In this document: positions 46,433 through 55,591 of the stretch, piece after piece
Layout of the letters: every line of letters starts with the position of its first letter
Position numbering within the stretch: the stretch's first letter is position 1
Assembly (NCBI RefSeq): GCF_000526915.1
Contig: NZ_JAGZ01000012.1
Coordinates: 59,154 to 123,153, forward strand
DNA from: Mycobacterium genavense ATCC 51234
Lineage (GTDB): Bacteria > Actinomycetota > Actinomycetes > Mycobacteriales > Mycobacteriaceae
DNA: 64,000 nucleotides
Direction: 5' to 3'
The notes under the pieces: model-generated
Databases searched by the model: none
Told to the model about the DNA's origin: nothing
Seen by the model: the letters and a program-made list of their open reading frames with translations, nothing else
Translations under genes and position numbers: made by a program

Positions 46433-47488
46433 GTGGCGGGTGAAACCAGAGCGAATGTTATTCCCCTGCATAGCAATCGGGGTCGGGTAGCAGCTCGCCG
46501 GAGAGCCGAAGCGTCGCGTCAGCATCCTTCCTTGCTCTCCGATCCGCACGGACAGGCGTCGGCCGAACAGGTCGCCGCGGTGGTTTGCGAAATCGACGAG
46601 CACCGCCGCGTCGGTGGTGGGGCGACGGCGACGGAGGCTCCGCTCAACGAGTTCGCTCAACACGTCGCCGCGGTCGCCGGATTTTTCCGGCAGCGGATGA
46701 CCGGTGACTACACCGTCGACGAGTTCGGGTTCGATCCGCACTTCAACAACGCGATCGTCCGGCCGTTGCTGAGATTCTTCTTCAAGTCCTGGTTCCGCTG
46801 CGAGGTCAGCGGAATCGAGAACCTGCCGAGCGAGGGCCCCGCGCTGTTGGTGGCCAATCACGCCGGGGTGTTGCCGTTCGACGGACTGATGCTTTCGGTC
46901 GCGGTGCACGACGAGCATCCGGCGCAACGGGACATGCGACTGCTGGCCGCCGACATGGTGTTCGACCTGCCGCTGGTCGGTGAGGCCGCCCGCAAGGCGG
47001 GTCACACCATGGCCTGCACGACCGACGCGCATCGATTGTTGGCCGCCGGCGAGCTCACCGCGGTGTTCCCGGAGGGCTACAAGGGTCTGGGCAAGCGCTT
47101 CGAGGACCGCTATCGGCTGCAGCGGTTCGGCCGCGGTGGCTTCGTGACGGCCGCGCTGCGCACCAAGGCGCCGATCATCCCGTGCTCGATCATCGGGTCC
47201 GAGGAGATCTACCCGATGCTCACCGACGTGAAGCTGCTGGCGCGGCTGTTCGGCCTGCCCTACTTCCCGGTCACCCCGCTGTTCCCATTGGCCGGGCCGG
47301 CGGGCCTGCTGCCGCTGCCGTCGAAGTGGCGCATCGCGTTCGGCGAGCCGATCTACACCAACGACTACGCCGCGTCCGACGCCGAGGATCCAATGGTCAC
47401 CTTCGAGTTGACCGATCAGGTCCGCGAGACGATCCAGCAGACGCTGTACCGGCTATTGGCCGGGCGCCGCAACGTGTTTCTCGGCTAG
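46433..47488 (+). CDS. 1-acylglycerol-3-phosphate acyltransferase-like protein (Rv0502-like)
   Basis: PlsC-family acyltransferase for phospholipid or lipid assembly at the membrane. Start is GTG 46433 (MAGETRANVIPLHSNRGRV), 5 bases after the galE2 stop; a start at 46409 would overlap it. 351 residues. The catalytic motif is the wider NHAGVLPFDG instead of NHxxxxD, with TAVFPEGYKG as the phosphate-binding motif and IIPCSIIGSEEIYP following. C-terminal KWRIAFGEPIYTNDYAASDAE. N-terminal 100 residues are charged and poorly conserved. Intact. Confidence 0.9.
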   Translation: MAGETRANVIPLHSNRGRVAARRRAEASRQHPSLLSDPHGQASAEQVAAVVCEIDEHRRVGGGATATEAPLNEFAQHVAAVAGFFRQRMTGDYTVDEFGFDPHFNNAIVRPLLRFFFKSWFRCEVSGIENLPSEGPALLVANHAGVLPFDGLMLSVAVHDEHPAQRDMRLLAADMVFDLPLVGEAARKAGHTMACTTDAHRLLAAGELTAVFPEGYKGLGKRFEDRYRLQRFGRGGFVTAALRTKAPIIPCSIIGSEEIYPMLTDVKLLARLFGLPYFPVTPLFPLAGPAGLLPLPSKWRIAFGEPIYTNDYAASDAEDPMVTFELTDQVRETIQQTLYRLLAGRRNVFLG

Positions 47489-47566
47489 CCTTCTGCCCCC
47501 GCGAACGAAAACGGACTGCGAACTCCGGGGCCGAATTTCGCGGTGGCTTTACGCTCGCGGGAAGAC

Positions 47567-48496
47567 TTACTTGACCATCGTGAACTGGCACACGTTGGTG
47601 TAGCCGTCGCGGAACAGGTCCGAGCAGCCCCGCAGGTACTTCAGGTAGATGTCGTAGGTGTCCTGCCCCTTCAGGGCGATCGCCTCTTCCTTGTGGGCTT
47701 CGAGGGCGTCTGCCCAGGCGGTCAGCGTCGGGACGTAGTTCTTGCCGATGAAGTGGTGTCGCTCGATCTTGAAGCCCGCATCCGTGGCGTACCTGTCGAC
47801 CAGATCGACCTGGGGCAGCTTTCCGCCCGGGTAGATCTCCTTCAAGATGAAGCTGATGAACCGCAGCAGGGTCATGTTCACCTTCAACCCCATCGCGTTG
47901 CCCTCTTCGCGGCTGGGCACCACGATCGAGTGCAGCAGCATGCGGCCGTCGTCGGGCAGCAGGTCGTAGTACTTCTTGAAGAAGGTGGCGTAGCGCTGGT
48001 ACCCGGCGTCACCGGCGCCGTCGGCGAAGTGCTCAAACGCGCCCAGGGACACGATGCGGTCGATGGGTTCGTCGGGGAATTCCTCCCAGCCCTGAATCCG
48101 CACCTCCTTGCGGCGGGGGCTGTCCATCTTGTCGAACTCCGCCACGCAGTGCGCGTACTGGTTTTCGCTGAGCGTCAGGCCGATGACGTTGACGTCGTAA
48201 TCGGCGACCGCGTGCCGCATCGTCGAGCCCCAGCCGCTGCCGATGTCGAGCAGCGTCATGCCGGGCTCGAGGTTCAGTTTGTCCAGGGCGAGCTTGCGCT
48301 TGGCGTATTGCGCCTCTTCGAGCGTCTTGGTCAGGTTCTGTGGGTCCGGGTTCTCGTCGAAGTAGCCGCAGCTGTAGGTCATCGACGGGTCAAGCCAGAG
48401 CTTGAAGAACTCGTTCGACTTGTCGTAATGCGACCGGACCGCTTCGACCGGTGGTTTTAGCTGTTGGGTGCTACCCGTTTCCCCCTGGGGCGTCAT
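47567..48496 (-). CDS. cmaA2: Cyclopropane mycolic acid synthase CmaA2
   Basis: SAM-dependent enzyme that adds cyclopropane rings to mycolic acids (trans-cyclopropanation in M. tuberculosis). ATG 48496 (MTPQGETGSTQQLKPPVEAV); 309 residues. HYDKSNEFFKLWLDPSMTYSCGYF, SAM motif LLDIGSGWGSTM, VIGLTLSENQYAHC, SLGAFEHFADGAGDAGYQRY and the C-terminal DIYLKYLRGCSDLFRDGYTNVCQFTMVK all match the family. A 6-7-residue insertion (DENPDPQNLTK) after GYF is slightly longer than in CmaA2 of M. tuberculosis. Intact. Convergent with the acyltransferase. Confidence 0.95.
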   Translation of the reverse strand: MTPQGETGSTQQLKPPVEAVRSHYDKSNEFFKLWLDPSMTYSCGYFDENPDPQNLTKTLEEAQYAKRKLALDKLNLEPGMTLLDIGSGWGSTMRHAVADYDVNVIGLTLSENQYAHCVAEFDKMDSPRRKEVRIQGWEEFPDEPIDRIVSLGAFEHFADGAGDAGYQRYATFFKKYYDLLPDDGRMLLHSIVVPSREEGNAMGLKVNMTLLRFISFILKEIYPGGKLPQVDLVDRYATDAGFKIERHHFIGKNYVPTLTAWADALEAHKEEAIALKGQDTYDIYLKYLRGCSDLFRDGYTNVCQFTMVK

Positions 48497-48506
48497 CGAA
48501 TCGACC

Positions 48507-49040
48507 CTACTTTTGTGCGGAAATTGATGCAATTGCGGCCACGGTTTCTTCGGGGCGCGCGTCTGAATGCGAGGCCTCACCGAGCATCGTGACGATGCTG
48601 GTGACGACCGGCTTCCCGTCGGCGTCTGTTACTTCGCTGCGAATCTCGGCGATGACGGTGCCGTGCGACTCGATGACCGAGTCCAGATACGTGTCGAAGT
48701 GCAGTTTGTCGTCGGCCAGGATCGGGCGGTGAAAGGTGAACTTCTGGTCGCGATGCAGCACTCGCGCGATGTTGATCGGGATGCTGAACTTGGTGAAGAT
48801 GTCCAGCTGCACGCGCCGGCCCGCAATCGCCAGGAAGGTCAGCGGTGCCACCACCGCCGGATACCCGGCTTCGGCGGCGGCAACCTCGCTGAAGTGCGTC
48901 GGGTGGTCGTCTTGCACCGCGAGCGCGAACTCGCGGATCTTTTCTCGTCCGACCTCGAAGTGATCCGGCGCCCGGTAATGGCTGCCGATCAGGCCCTGAG
49001 TGCCCTCTGGAAGGTGCGTAGCCCCCTCGGAAGTGTTCAT
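48507..49040 (-). CDS. HadA/MaoC-like dehydratase subunit (Rv0504c-like)
   Basis: FAS1-type N-terminal hotdog dehydratase (177 residues), homologous to HadA/HadC of the FAS-II system that extends mycolate precursors. HYRAPDHFEVGREKIREFALAV, HPTHFSEVAAAEAGYPAVVAPLTF and VLHRDQKFTFHRPILADDKL are the family segments. It lies 10 bases upstream of cmaA2 on the same strand, so probably co-transcribed with it. Rv0504c position. No catalytic hydratase motif of the C-terminal type, so it probably needs a partner subunit. Confidence 0.9.
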   Translation of the reverse strand: MNTSEGATHLPEGTQGLIGSHYRAPDHFEVGREKIREFALAVQDDHPTHFSEVAAAEAGYPAVVAPLTFLAIAGRRVQLDIFTKFSIPINIARVLHRDQKFTFHRPILADDKLHFDTYLDSVIESHGTVIAEIRSEVTDADGKPVVTSIVTMLGEASHSDARPEETVAAIASISAQK

Positions 49041-49089
49041 GGCTGTAGCACACGCTCCCCACTTAATCGTTGCTCAGCGGCGCAGCCTA

Positions 49090-50037
49090 TCAGCGTGATT
49101 GACGCCGGGACGCCAACGCCGCCAGCGCACCGCCCGCCGCGCCGAGTGCCAGCGCCGACGGCACCCCAATCCGCGCCGCCTTGCGAGCGGTCCGGAAGTC
49201 GCGGATTTCCCATCCCCGTTCGCGGGCCAGGCTGCGCAGACGCGCGTCGGGGTTGATGGCGACCGCCGTGCCCACCAGCGACAACATCGGTACGTCGTTG
49301 TAGCTGTCCGAATAGGCCGTGCACCGTTTGAGGTTGAGGCCCTCGCGGATCGCCAGGGACCGCACGGCGTGTGCCTTGCCGGGCCCGTGCAAAATGTCGC
49401 CGACCAGCCGGCCGGTGAAGACGCCGTCGACCGACTCCGCGACGGTGCCGAGCGCGCCGGTCAGGCCGAGCCGACGCGCGATAGTCGCGGCGAGCTCGTA
49501 GGGCGTTGCCGTGATCAGCCAGACCTGCTGGCCGGCGTCCAGATGCATCTGGGTCAGCTCGCGGGTGCCCGCCCAGATCTTGTCGGCGATGATCTCGTCG
49601 TAGACGTCCTCGCCGAGCGCGACGAGTTCGTCGACCGAGCGGCCCTCGATGAAGGTGAGTGCTTTGCGCCGGCCGGCGGCGACGTCGTTGCTGTTCTCCT
49701 TGCCGAGCAACTGAAACTTGGCCTGCGCGTAGATGAATCCGACGACGTCGCGATAGGTGAAGTAGTTGCGCGCGGCCAGTCCGCGTCCGAAATGCACCGC
49801 GGAGGACCCTTGCACCAACGTGTTGTCCACATCGAAGAATGCGGCGGCGGTCAGGTCGATCGGCGGTTGCGGGCCACCCTGGGCGGCGGTGGACTCCTGC
49901 AACCCCTCGAGCGCGCGGGCGGCGCTGGCGTTGGCGGCGACGGATTCCAAGTCGACGCGCACGGCGGGGTCGGTGCTGTCCGACTCACCCGACTCAGCGG
50001 AAGTCGACTCACCCGACTCAGCGGAAGTCATCGTCAC
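49090..50037 (-). CDS. serB1: HAD-IB phosphatase, SerB1-like
   Basis: HAD-superfamily hydrolase (315 residues), Rv0505c position, annotated as phosphoserine phosphatase-like. Catalytic aspartates are in AFFDVDNTLVQGSS; motif II is VWLITATPYELA and the last motif AYSDSYNDVPMLSLVG. A C-terminal hydrophobic stretch (IGVPSALALGAAGGALAALASR) is a possible membrane anchor. The disordered N-terminus contains an in-frame 24-base repeat. It probably dephosphorylates an acyl or glycerol phosphate; the substrate is unknown. Intact, 49 bases from the dehydratase gene. Confidence 0.9.
   Translation of the reverse strand: MTMTSAESGESTSAESGESDSTDPAVRVDLESVAANASAARALEGLQESTAAQGGPQPPIDLTAAAFFDVDNTLVQGSSAVHFGRGLAARNYFTYRDVVGFIYAQAKFQLLGKENSNDVAAGRRKALTFIEGRSVDELVALGEDVYDEIIADKIWAGTRELTQMHLDAGQQVWLITATPYELAATIARRLGLTGALGTVAESVDGVFTGRLVGDILHGPGKAHAVRSLAIREGLNLKRCTAYSDSYNDVPMLSLVGTAVAINPDARLRSLARERGWEIRDFRTARKAARIGVPSALALGAAGGALAALASRRQSR
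49982..50029. repeat. 24-bp exact in-frame tandem duplication in serB1
   Basis: Two identical 24-base copies (49982-50005 and 50006-50029, each starting GACTCACCCGACTCAGCGG) encode a duplicated octapeptide SAESGEST/SAESGESD in the disordered N-terminus. In frame, so harmless. Confidence 0.95.
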
Positions 50038-50345
50038 ACCTCCTAGATCGCCGGGCCGTCCGATGGCCGTGCTGCGGCCGCTATCAACCCTATCCGGCAG
50101 ATGTCAGGGGCGGGTTTACGGCTCGGGGATCGGTTGTGGGCACGACGGCCGGCGACCTACGACGAAGATGAAGTAGCGATCTCAGCGTTATCTCCGATGT
50201 TGGACGCCAGACCGCCTTCTAGCCTAATTGCGCTGGGCCCCAATGCTGTTCACGCCGACGGCGCCCATTGTCAACGTCGACGCAGCCGGCACCGGTGCCC
50301 CGATCACCGCATTGCCGCGTACTGCCGCAGGGAAAGAGACCGACC
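50038..50345. other. Intergenic stretch
   Basis: About 308 bases between divergent genes. The short open frames here lack family or start support. GGGAAAGAG before 50346 is the likely ribosome site of the following small gene. No repeats or structured RNA stood out. Confidence 0.4.
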
Positions 50346-50684
50346 GTGAACACTAAAGCTCTGCTGATTGCTGCCACGGGAGCGTTCGTGCTGCTCGTGG
50401 GAACTTTGGGCCTGATGTCGTCCCGAGATGAGACATCAGCCGGCCAGGGCGATCTTCGGTACCTCGAGGCCTCCGAGCACGCCCAGCCCGTCGAACACTC
50501 GGCTGCCCCCCGGAAAGCGCGAGCCGCAACGCCCGGGCAGGAGGAATACCAAGTCCAAGGCCCCGACCATTCGGTGACTGTCGGGCAGCTCGACCCGGCC
50601 GTGGACATCGCGTGGGGTCTCCAGGCGAGAGAGGCGGAGCGAGAGGCCGCCAGGCCGGCGCTGGGTGCCGTCCGCAGGAAGTGA
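50346..50684 (+). CDS. Small exported/membrane-anchored protein next to SdpA/B-like genes
   Basis: A 112-residue protein I do not recognise, GTG start (MNTKALLIAATGAFVLLVG). The N-terminal 25 residues form a signal peptide or membrane anchor, followed by a hydrophilic, glutamate- and alanine-rich part (EDxx-poor, with EEYQVQGPDHSVTVGQL) and a charged C-terminal helix (LQAREAEREAARPALG). No cysteine is present. It precedes the DUF5819/HTTM pair on the same strand, the place where a peptide precursor could be in an Sdp-like locus, but its hydrophilic C-terminus is unlike SdpC. Role is open. Confidence 0.55.
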   Translation: MNTKALLIAATGAFVLLVGTLGLMSSRDETSAGQGDLRYLEASEHAQPVEHSAAPRKARAATPGQEEYQVQGPDHSVTVGQLDPAVDIAWGLQAREAEREAARPALGAVRRK

Positions 50685-50741
50685 CGTAATCGGTTGCGGC
50701 CCATTCGCTGTTAGATGCGCGCCCGCGTGTGCCATTGGAAC

Positions 50742-51433
50742 ATGTCGATGCGTAGACATTTCGGACCATCCGCCAAACGGCGGGCAACATGGTTGTTTGT
50801 TGCGCTCTCTGCCTTTTCGATGCTCCATATGTTTATGATTACGACAGTCAACGCTCCCGCGGGTCCCTTTCATCGCGCATTACAGTCGGTGTATCGAGGA
50901 TATATCGACCCGATCTTCTATCAAGATTGGCGGCTCTTCGCTCCTAACCCCGTCGTTTCCGACCGCGGATTTCTGATCAGAGTCAGGTATGACCACACCG
51001 TTTCGCCGTGGGCAGACATCACATCGGCGGCAATAAACAAGAAGCTGGCCAGTCCGCTATTGCCGCGGAAAGAATACGACATGTCCAATCGGCGCATCTA
51101 GCCATCCGAAACTGGGAAGCGCCAGAGCTGCAACTACTTCGCGACAAGCGCCTGTCGCAACTTTCAGTAAAAGAATCACTAGAGCACGCCGAAGACAAAG
51201 ACTACCGGTACACACTCGTGCCTATCGCACCGAAAGAACAGCAGGCAAGGAAAACCGGCGAATGCTTCGCTTTCAATGTCCTCGACGTCTACGCGAAGAA
51301 AATATTCCCCCCGGGTTTCACGGCGCTGCAGCTCAGAACGGTGGAGATTCCAGCTCGCCCACCGAAATTCGACGATGAACTCGAGTTCGATGACTACCAG
51401 GACCCGCCACCCGGTCAGACAGTCAATGGTTAA
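50742..51433 (+). pseudogene. DUF5819 (SdpA-like) membrane-associated protein, frameshifted
   Basis: Predicted partner of an HTTM membrane protein. From ATG 50742 one membrane helix (ATWLFVALSAFSMLHMFMI) is followed by the family motif YQDWRLFAPNPVVSDRGFLIRV. The first frame ends after DMSNRRI; the second continues as AIRNWEAPELQLLRDKRLS, KDYRYTLVPIAP and FPPGFTALQLRTVEIPARPP. The shift is one lost base between about 51050 and 51110. SdpA of Bacillus has a similar W-x-x-F-x-x-x-P motif after one membrane helix. Repaired length is about 230 residues. Next gene is 33 bases downstream. Confidence 0.75.
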
Positions 51434-51465
51434 CCGGCGTTCCCACATAAAACGCGCAAACTAGT

Positions 51466-52490
51466 ATGAGGCCGGCCCAACCGAGTACGTCGATACCACC
51501 GGCCGACGCCCGGCAGAACCGGACCACGTCGCTGATAAACGCGGTCAACCGCTGGTATTTCGTCTGCTACGCGCGACGGTACTCGCTGATCGGATCCGCG
51601 CTCTCCCGGATTGCGATCGCTCTGGTCTCGCTGCTACTCATCGGCACAAACTACTCCGCCAGAGACTACTATTGGGGGCCGTTTGGGGGATATCCACTTT
51701 CTTCGTATTTCACGGAGATCAAATACGCGTACTCGTACGCGTACGGGTTTCACGGCGGCGGCACCTACTTTCAGCTGGTTTTCCATCTGCAAATCATCGT
51801 CACCATTGTCTACTTGATCGGGTATCGGACCAGAATCACCGCGCTGATATTCTACTTCATGCTGTTTTCCCTGTGCGAACGAAATGATCATCTGCTCAAC
51901 GGGGGAACAAACTTGATCATGACCATGAGCCCTTTCCTCGCGGTTATTGATTCGTCGAGGTATCTGTCGGTGGATGCGATCCTGGGGAAACGCCGACCCC
52001 GCTGCTCCCCGACGGGCAGGTACCTCAGAGGTGCTGTCTACGGGACTCTCCTGCACAATTTCGCAATACTCCTCATCTTCTTCCAGATCAGCCTGCTGTA
52101 CTTCACCGCGGGAGTGAACAAACTCCAGGGCCCGCTGTGGATGAGAGGCGAAGCGATCTACTACATCCTGGCGTCTCCCGTCTTCGGGATTCGTGCCCTG
52201 GATGAGTTTCTTTCTCAGCACTTGGTTGTGACCGCTTTCCTCACATACTCCACCGTGCTGTTCCAGTGGCATTTCCAATACTCATATGCTGGAAATGCAC
52301 ACGCACCCCAGTCCTGGCCGTCGCCGTGCTATTTCACCTGTCTATCGCGGTGGTCATGGGCCGGCCGGATTTCTCTTTCATCATGATATCGATCGAATCG
52401 GTCATCATCGATGACGATCACTATCGCGGCCTGGTGCGCGTTCTGAACCGAAGTGCGTCCATGATCCGGGCGACCTTCGTTCGGCGGTAG
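51466..52490 (+). pseudogene. HTTM (SdpB-like) multi-pass membrane protein, 1-bp deletion
   Basis: HTTM-domain protein, the family related to the membrane part of vitamin-K-dependent carboxylase and to SdpB. ATG 51466; N-terminal cytoplasmic 35 residues, then about seven membrane helices (from SRIAIALVSLLLIGTN to FLTYSTVLFQWHF). Typical pieces are FHGGGTYFQLVFHLQIIVTIVYLIG, NGGTNLIMTMSPFLAV and LLYFTAGVNKLQGPLWMRGEAIYY. One C is missing at 52275-52276, so the end (PILICWKCTRTPVLAVAVLFHLS to IRATFVRR) lies in another frame. Repaired length is about 341 residues. Confidence 0.82.
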
Positions 52491-52628
52491 TCCACCGCGG
52501 CGCCGGCCGGCGCTGCGACGCCGCGCCGGCGTCAACATCAGAACATTGACCGATGCTGGCGGCCGGTGCCCCCGCATACATTGCCTGAGCATCACGCGGA
52601 AATCAGTGCGAATCGACCTTGGGGTGAC

Positions 52629-53645
52629 ATGCCAGCCGAGCTAACCGACCTGCAGCTTTTGCGCGAGCTGGAGCCGGTCGTGGAAAAGTACCTCAACCGC
52701 CACCTGAGCATGCATAAACCCTGGCACCCGCACGACTACATTCCCTGGTCGGACGGAAAGAACTACTACGCGCTCGGCGGGCAACACTGGCACCCGAAGC
52801 AGTCCCAGCTCAGCGATGTCGCTCAAGTGGCGATGGTGCAAAACCTCGTCACCGAAGACAACCTGCCCTCATACCACCGCGAAATCGCGATGCACATGGG
52901 CATCGACGGTGCCTGGGGCCAGTGGGTCAACCGCTGGACCGCCGAGGAAAACCGGCACGGGATCGCGCCGCGCGACTACCTGGTGTTCACCCGGGCGGTC
53001 GACCCCGTCGAGCTCGAGATGCTTCGCATGGAGGTGGTCAACCGGGGCTTCAGTCCCGGGCAAAACCGTTAAGACGGATACTTCGCCGATCGACTCACCG
53101 ACTCGGTCATCTATGTCAGTCTTCAGGAACTGGCCACCCGCATCTCACACCGCAACACCGGTAAGGCCTGGAACGATCCGGTCGCCGACCAGTTCATGGC
53201 CAAGATCTCCGCGGACGAAAACCTGCACATGATCTTCTACCGCGACGTCACCGAAGCCGCCTTCGAAATCGCCCCCAACCAGACGATGGCGTCGCTGCAC
53301 CTGATTCTGCGTAATTTCAAAATGCCGGGTTTCGCGGTACCCGGCTTTCGCCGCAAAGCCGTGATTATCGCCGTCGGCGGTATCTACGACGTTCGCATCC
53401 ATCTCGACGAGGTCGTGCTGCCCGTATTGAAGAAATGGCGCATTTTCGAACGCGAAAACCTGACCGGCGAGGGGGCCAGGCTGCGCGATGATCTCGGCAA
53501 ATTGATCGGTGAACTCCAAACCGAATGCGACAAATTCGACGAATCCAAGAACCGCTACCTCGAACGGCAAGCTCGCCGGGACGACCAAAGCACCGCCCGC
53601 AAAGTGCTCAGCACCGAAGGCACGCTGCGGATGAGTCGGCGCTGA
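52629..53645 (+). pseudogene. Second DesA-type acyl-ACP desaturase copy, in-frame TAA
   Basis: Paralogue of desA1 (most residues identical over the full length). ATG 52629, MPAELTDLQLLRELEP. Di-iron motifs EENRHG and ADENLHM are intact, but a TAA at 53070-53072 interrupts GQNR-stop-DGYFAD; comparison with desA1 (GQNHQVRADLFAES) shows two residues are missing as well at that spot. Both halves share the frame. Read-through would be about 337 residues. It lacks the surroundings of desA1 and sits among membrane genes, suggesting a transposed or transferred copy. Confidence 0.88.
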
Positions 53646-54050
53646 CGCAACGACCGGGCTCGGCGTGATGCCCCGCCACACCACATAGCGAAATCGTCCC
53701 ACTGCCATACTTGTTGCGGGCGTGGGTCTCTCGTCTTTAGTCATCGGCGCGTGTGCGCCTGCCTGACGTTCGTGTGCGCCGTCCACCCGCCGGCAGTCGA
53801 CGCACCCGGCAATACATCGGTCAAAGCACTGAGAAAAAGGCGGACACCGCACGTAGTTGTCGAAAAATCAATTCACAGATATTCACGCCTTCGATTAATG
53901 GCAGCTTTGTCGTTACGTAAACAATGAGAATTGCAATACGCCGGTGTCACGGAACGAAATAAAGATGATAACTGATATTGGCGTTTACCCAGCCGAAGAA
54001 GATGATCAGGTTCAAGCGATCGGCTTATCTCCGATTTATTCGGCACCACA
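53646..54050. other. Intergenic stretch
   Basis: About 400 bases, with an AT-rich right part (53860-54040, lower GC than the surroundings), consistent with a promoter or imported DNA upstream of the SGNH hydrolase. No gene or repeat is supported. Confidence 0.4.
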
Positions 54051-55229
54051 TTGATTGGAATTCTGGTGGTCCCACACAGAACGGTCTTGACGGTCCTGGC
54101 CAGCGTCGTCACGCTCGAGGCGGCGGTGATCGTGTCCCCCTTCTCCGTCGCCGCTCCGCGGGCCGACGTGAAGTCACCGGCCGTCATCTCTCTGGGAGAC
54201 AGCTACATTTCCGGCGAGGGCGGGCGGTGGCAAGGCAACGGAGAACCGTCCATGCCCGGCAGCCGGCACGGCACCGACCTCGCGGCCTTCCTCTGCGGAC
54301 CCTGGGAAACGGTGTGCGCGCACGACCCCAAACGGGTCTATGGATCTTCGTATAAGAACGGCTGCGATCGCTCTGCCGGCGCAGAGATCACCTACGTCTC
54401 CCAAGTCCAGGTCGGCGGCCGAACCTACAACATTTCCCAGCCGGATCGCATCAACGTCGCATGCTCGGGCGCCACCACCGCCGACATCGACCAAACGTCA
54501 TTCAAAGGTGAACCACGACAGGTCGATCAACTGATGCAGTACGCCCTGGCCAAGGACATCAAGCTGATCGCCGTCTCGATCGGCGGCAATGACATCCAGT
54601 TTCGAGACATGGTCGGAGAATGCGTCAAAGACTTCATCACCCATGGCCCACACTGCAACACGACGCTGGCGGCCGAACTCGACCGGCGCCTGGCGATGAT
54701 GAAAGACGCGGTCACTCGATCATTGCATTCCATCCGCGCGACCATGTCCCAGGCCGGATACCGCGACGGGGACTACCGACTGGTGCTGCAGTCCTATCCT
54801 TCAACCGTTCCGCCGGCAGCGAACAACCGCTATCCCGAAACAGATTGGGCCCGTTTACATTCAGGCGGTTGTTGCCCCATCTACAACGACGACTCTGACT
54901 GGGCATACGGCTCGGCCGTCCCCGAGGTCGCCAAGGCACTGCGCGACGTGGCCGCCGCGGTGGGAGGCGTGGACTTCCTTGACATCAGCCGCGCATTGGA
55001 CGGCCACGAAGTATGCGCCAAAGGCATCGGCCAATCGGGCAACGGCGACAGCCTGCGGTCCCCGCGCCCCAAATCCGACAGTGAATGGGTGCGCTGGATT
55101 CGCGGATTCCAAGGCGAAACTCTAGAGAGCGCACACCCAAATGCGTTCGGTCAACAGCAACTCGGTCACTGCCTTGCCGCCGCCGCCATTAGCACCGACC
55201 ATGGCGGCACCTGCAGCAATCAAGGATGA
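54051..55229 (+). CDS. Secreted SGNH/GDSL hydrolase
   Basis: Predicted exported lipase/esterase (392 residues; TTG start at 54051, GTG 54066 an alternative). A hydrophobic signal segment (VLTVLASVVTLEAAVIVSPFSVAAPRA) precedes the GDSL block AVISLGDSYISGEGGRW with nucleophile Ser. Block II glycine is at ACSGATTADI, block III is IAVSIGGNDIQF, and block V gives the catalytic histidine in SAHPNAFGQQQLGHCL. Eight or so cysteines (CGPWETVC, GCDRSAGAE, GGCCPIYN) imply disulfides in an extracellular enzyme. Intact. Substrate unknown; lipid or glycan esters are possible. Confidence 0.88.
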   Translation: MIGILVVPHRTVLTVLASVVTLEAAVIVSPFSVAAPRADVKSPAVISLGDSYISGEGGRWQGNGEPSMPGSRHGTDLAAFLCGPWETVCAHDPKRVYGSSYKNGCDRSAGAEITYVSQVQVGGRTYNISQPDRINVACSGATTADIDQTSFKGEPRQVDQLMQYALAKDIKLIAVSIGGNDIQFRDMVGECVKDFITHGPHCNTTLAAELDRRLAMMKDAVTRSLHSIRATMSQAGYRDGDYRLVLQSYPSTVPPAANNRYPETDWARLHSGGCCPIYNDDSDWAYGSAVPEVAKALRDVAAAVGGVDFLDISRALDGHEVCAKGIGQSGNGDSLRSPRPKSDSEWVRWIRGFQGETLESAHPNAFGQQQLGHCLAAAAISTDHGGTCSNQG

Positions 55230-55591
55230 CCATGGGACTGCCCTGCCGCCCGATGAGACCCGGCCGAACCAGCTACGACGTCGAGAGGTCACGAAGTTCG
55301 GCAGTATCAACGATGATTCGCGCCGCCCACCGATGCAGGGTTGGACTGTCGAGCACAGCAAGGCATGCCTATCCGTCGCGGCGACACCCGGCCGGGTGGG
55401 GTGGGCCAGCCGAGGCCTCGCGTCAGTGAGGGAATCCTGCGGGGTGGGTTTCGGATCCCCTTGATACCCCGGGTACTCGGGTGGTGCCCCGCTGTCCAAC
55501 AATGCCGCACCCTGATCGGTTCACCGTGTATGCACATGCGGATCCAGAATCCGCTGGAGCCGACGAATTCAACTGAAGGAGAACACAAATC
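55230..55591. other. Intergenic stretch
   Basis: About 360 bases without a supported gene. The overlapping short frames on both strands show no family signal. GAAGGAGAAC at 55575-55584 is the ribosome site for the HdeD-like gene. Confidence 0.4.
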
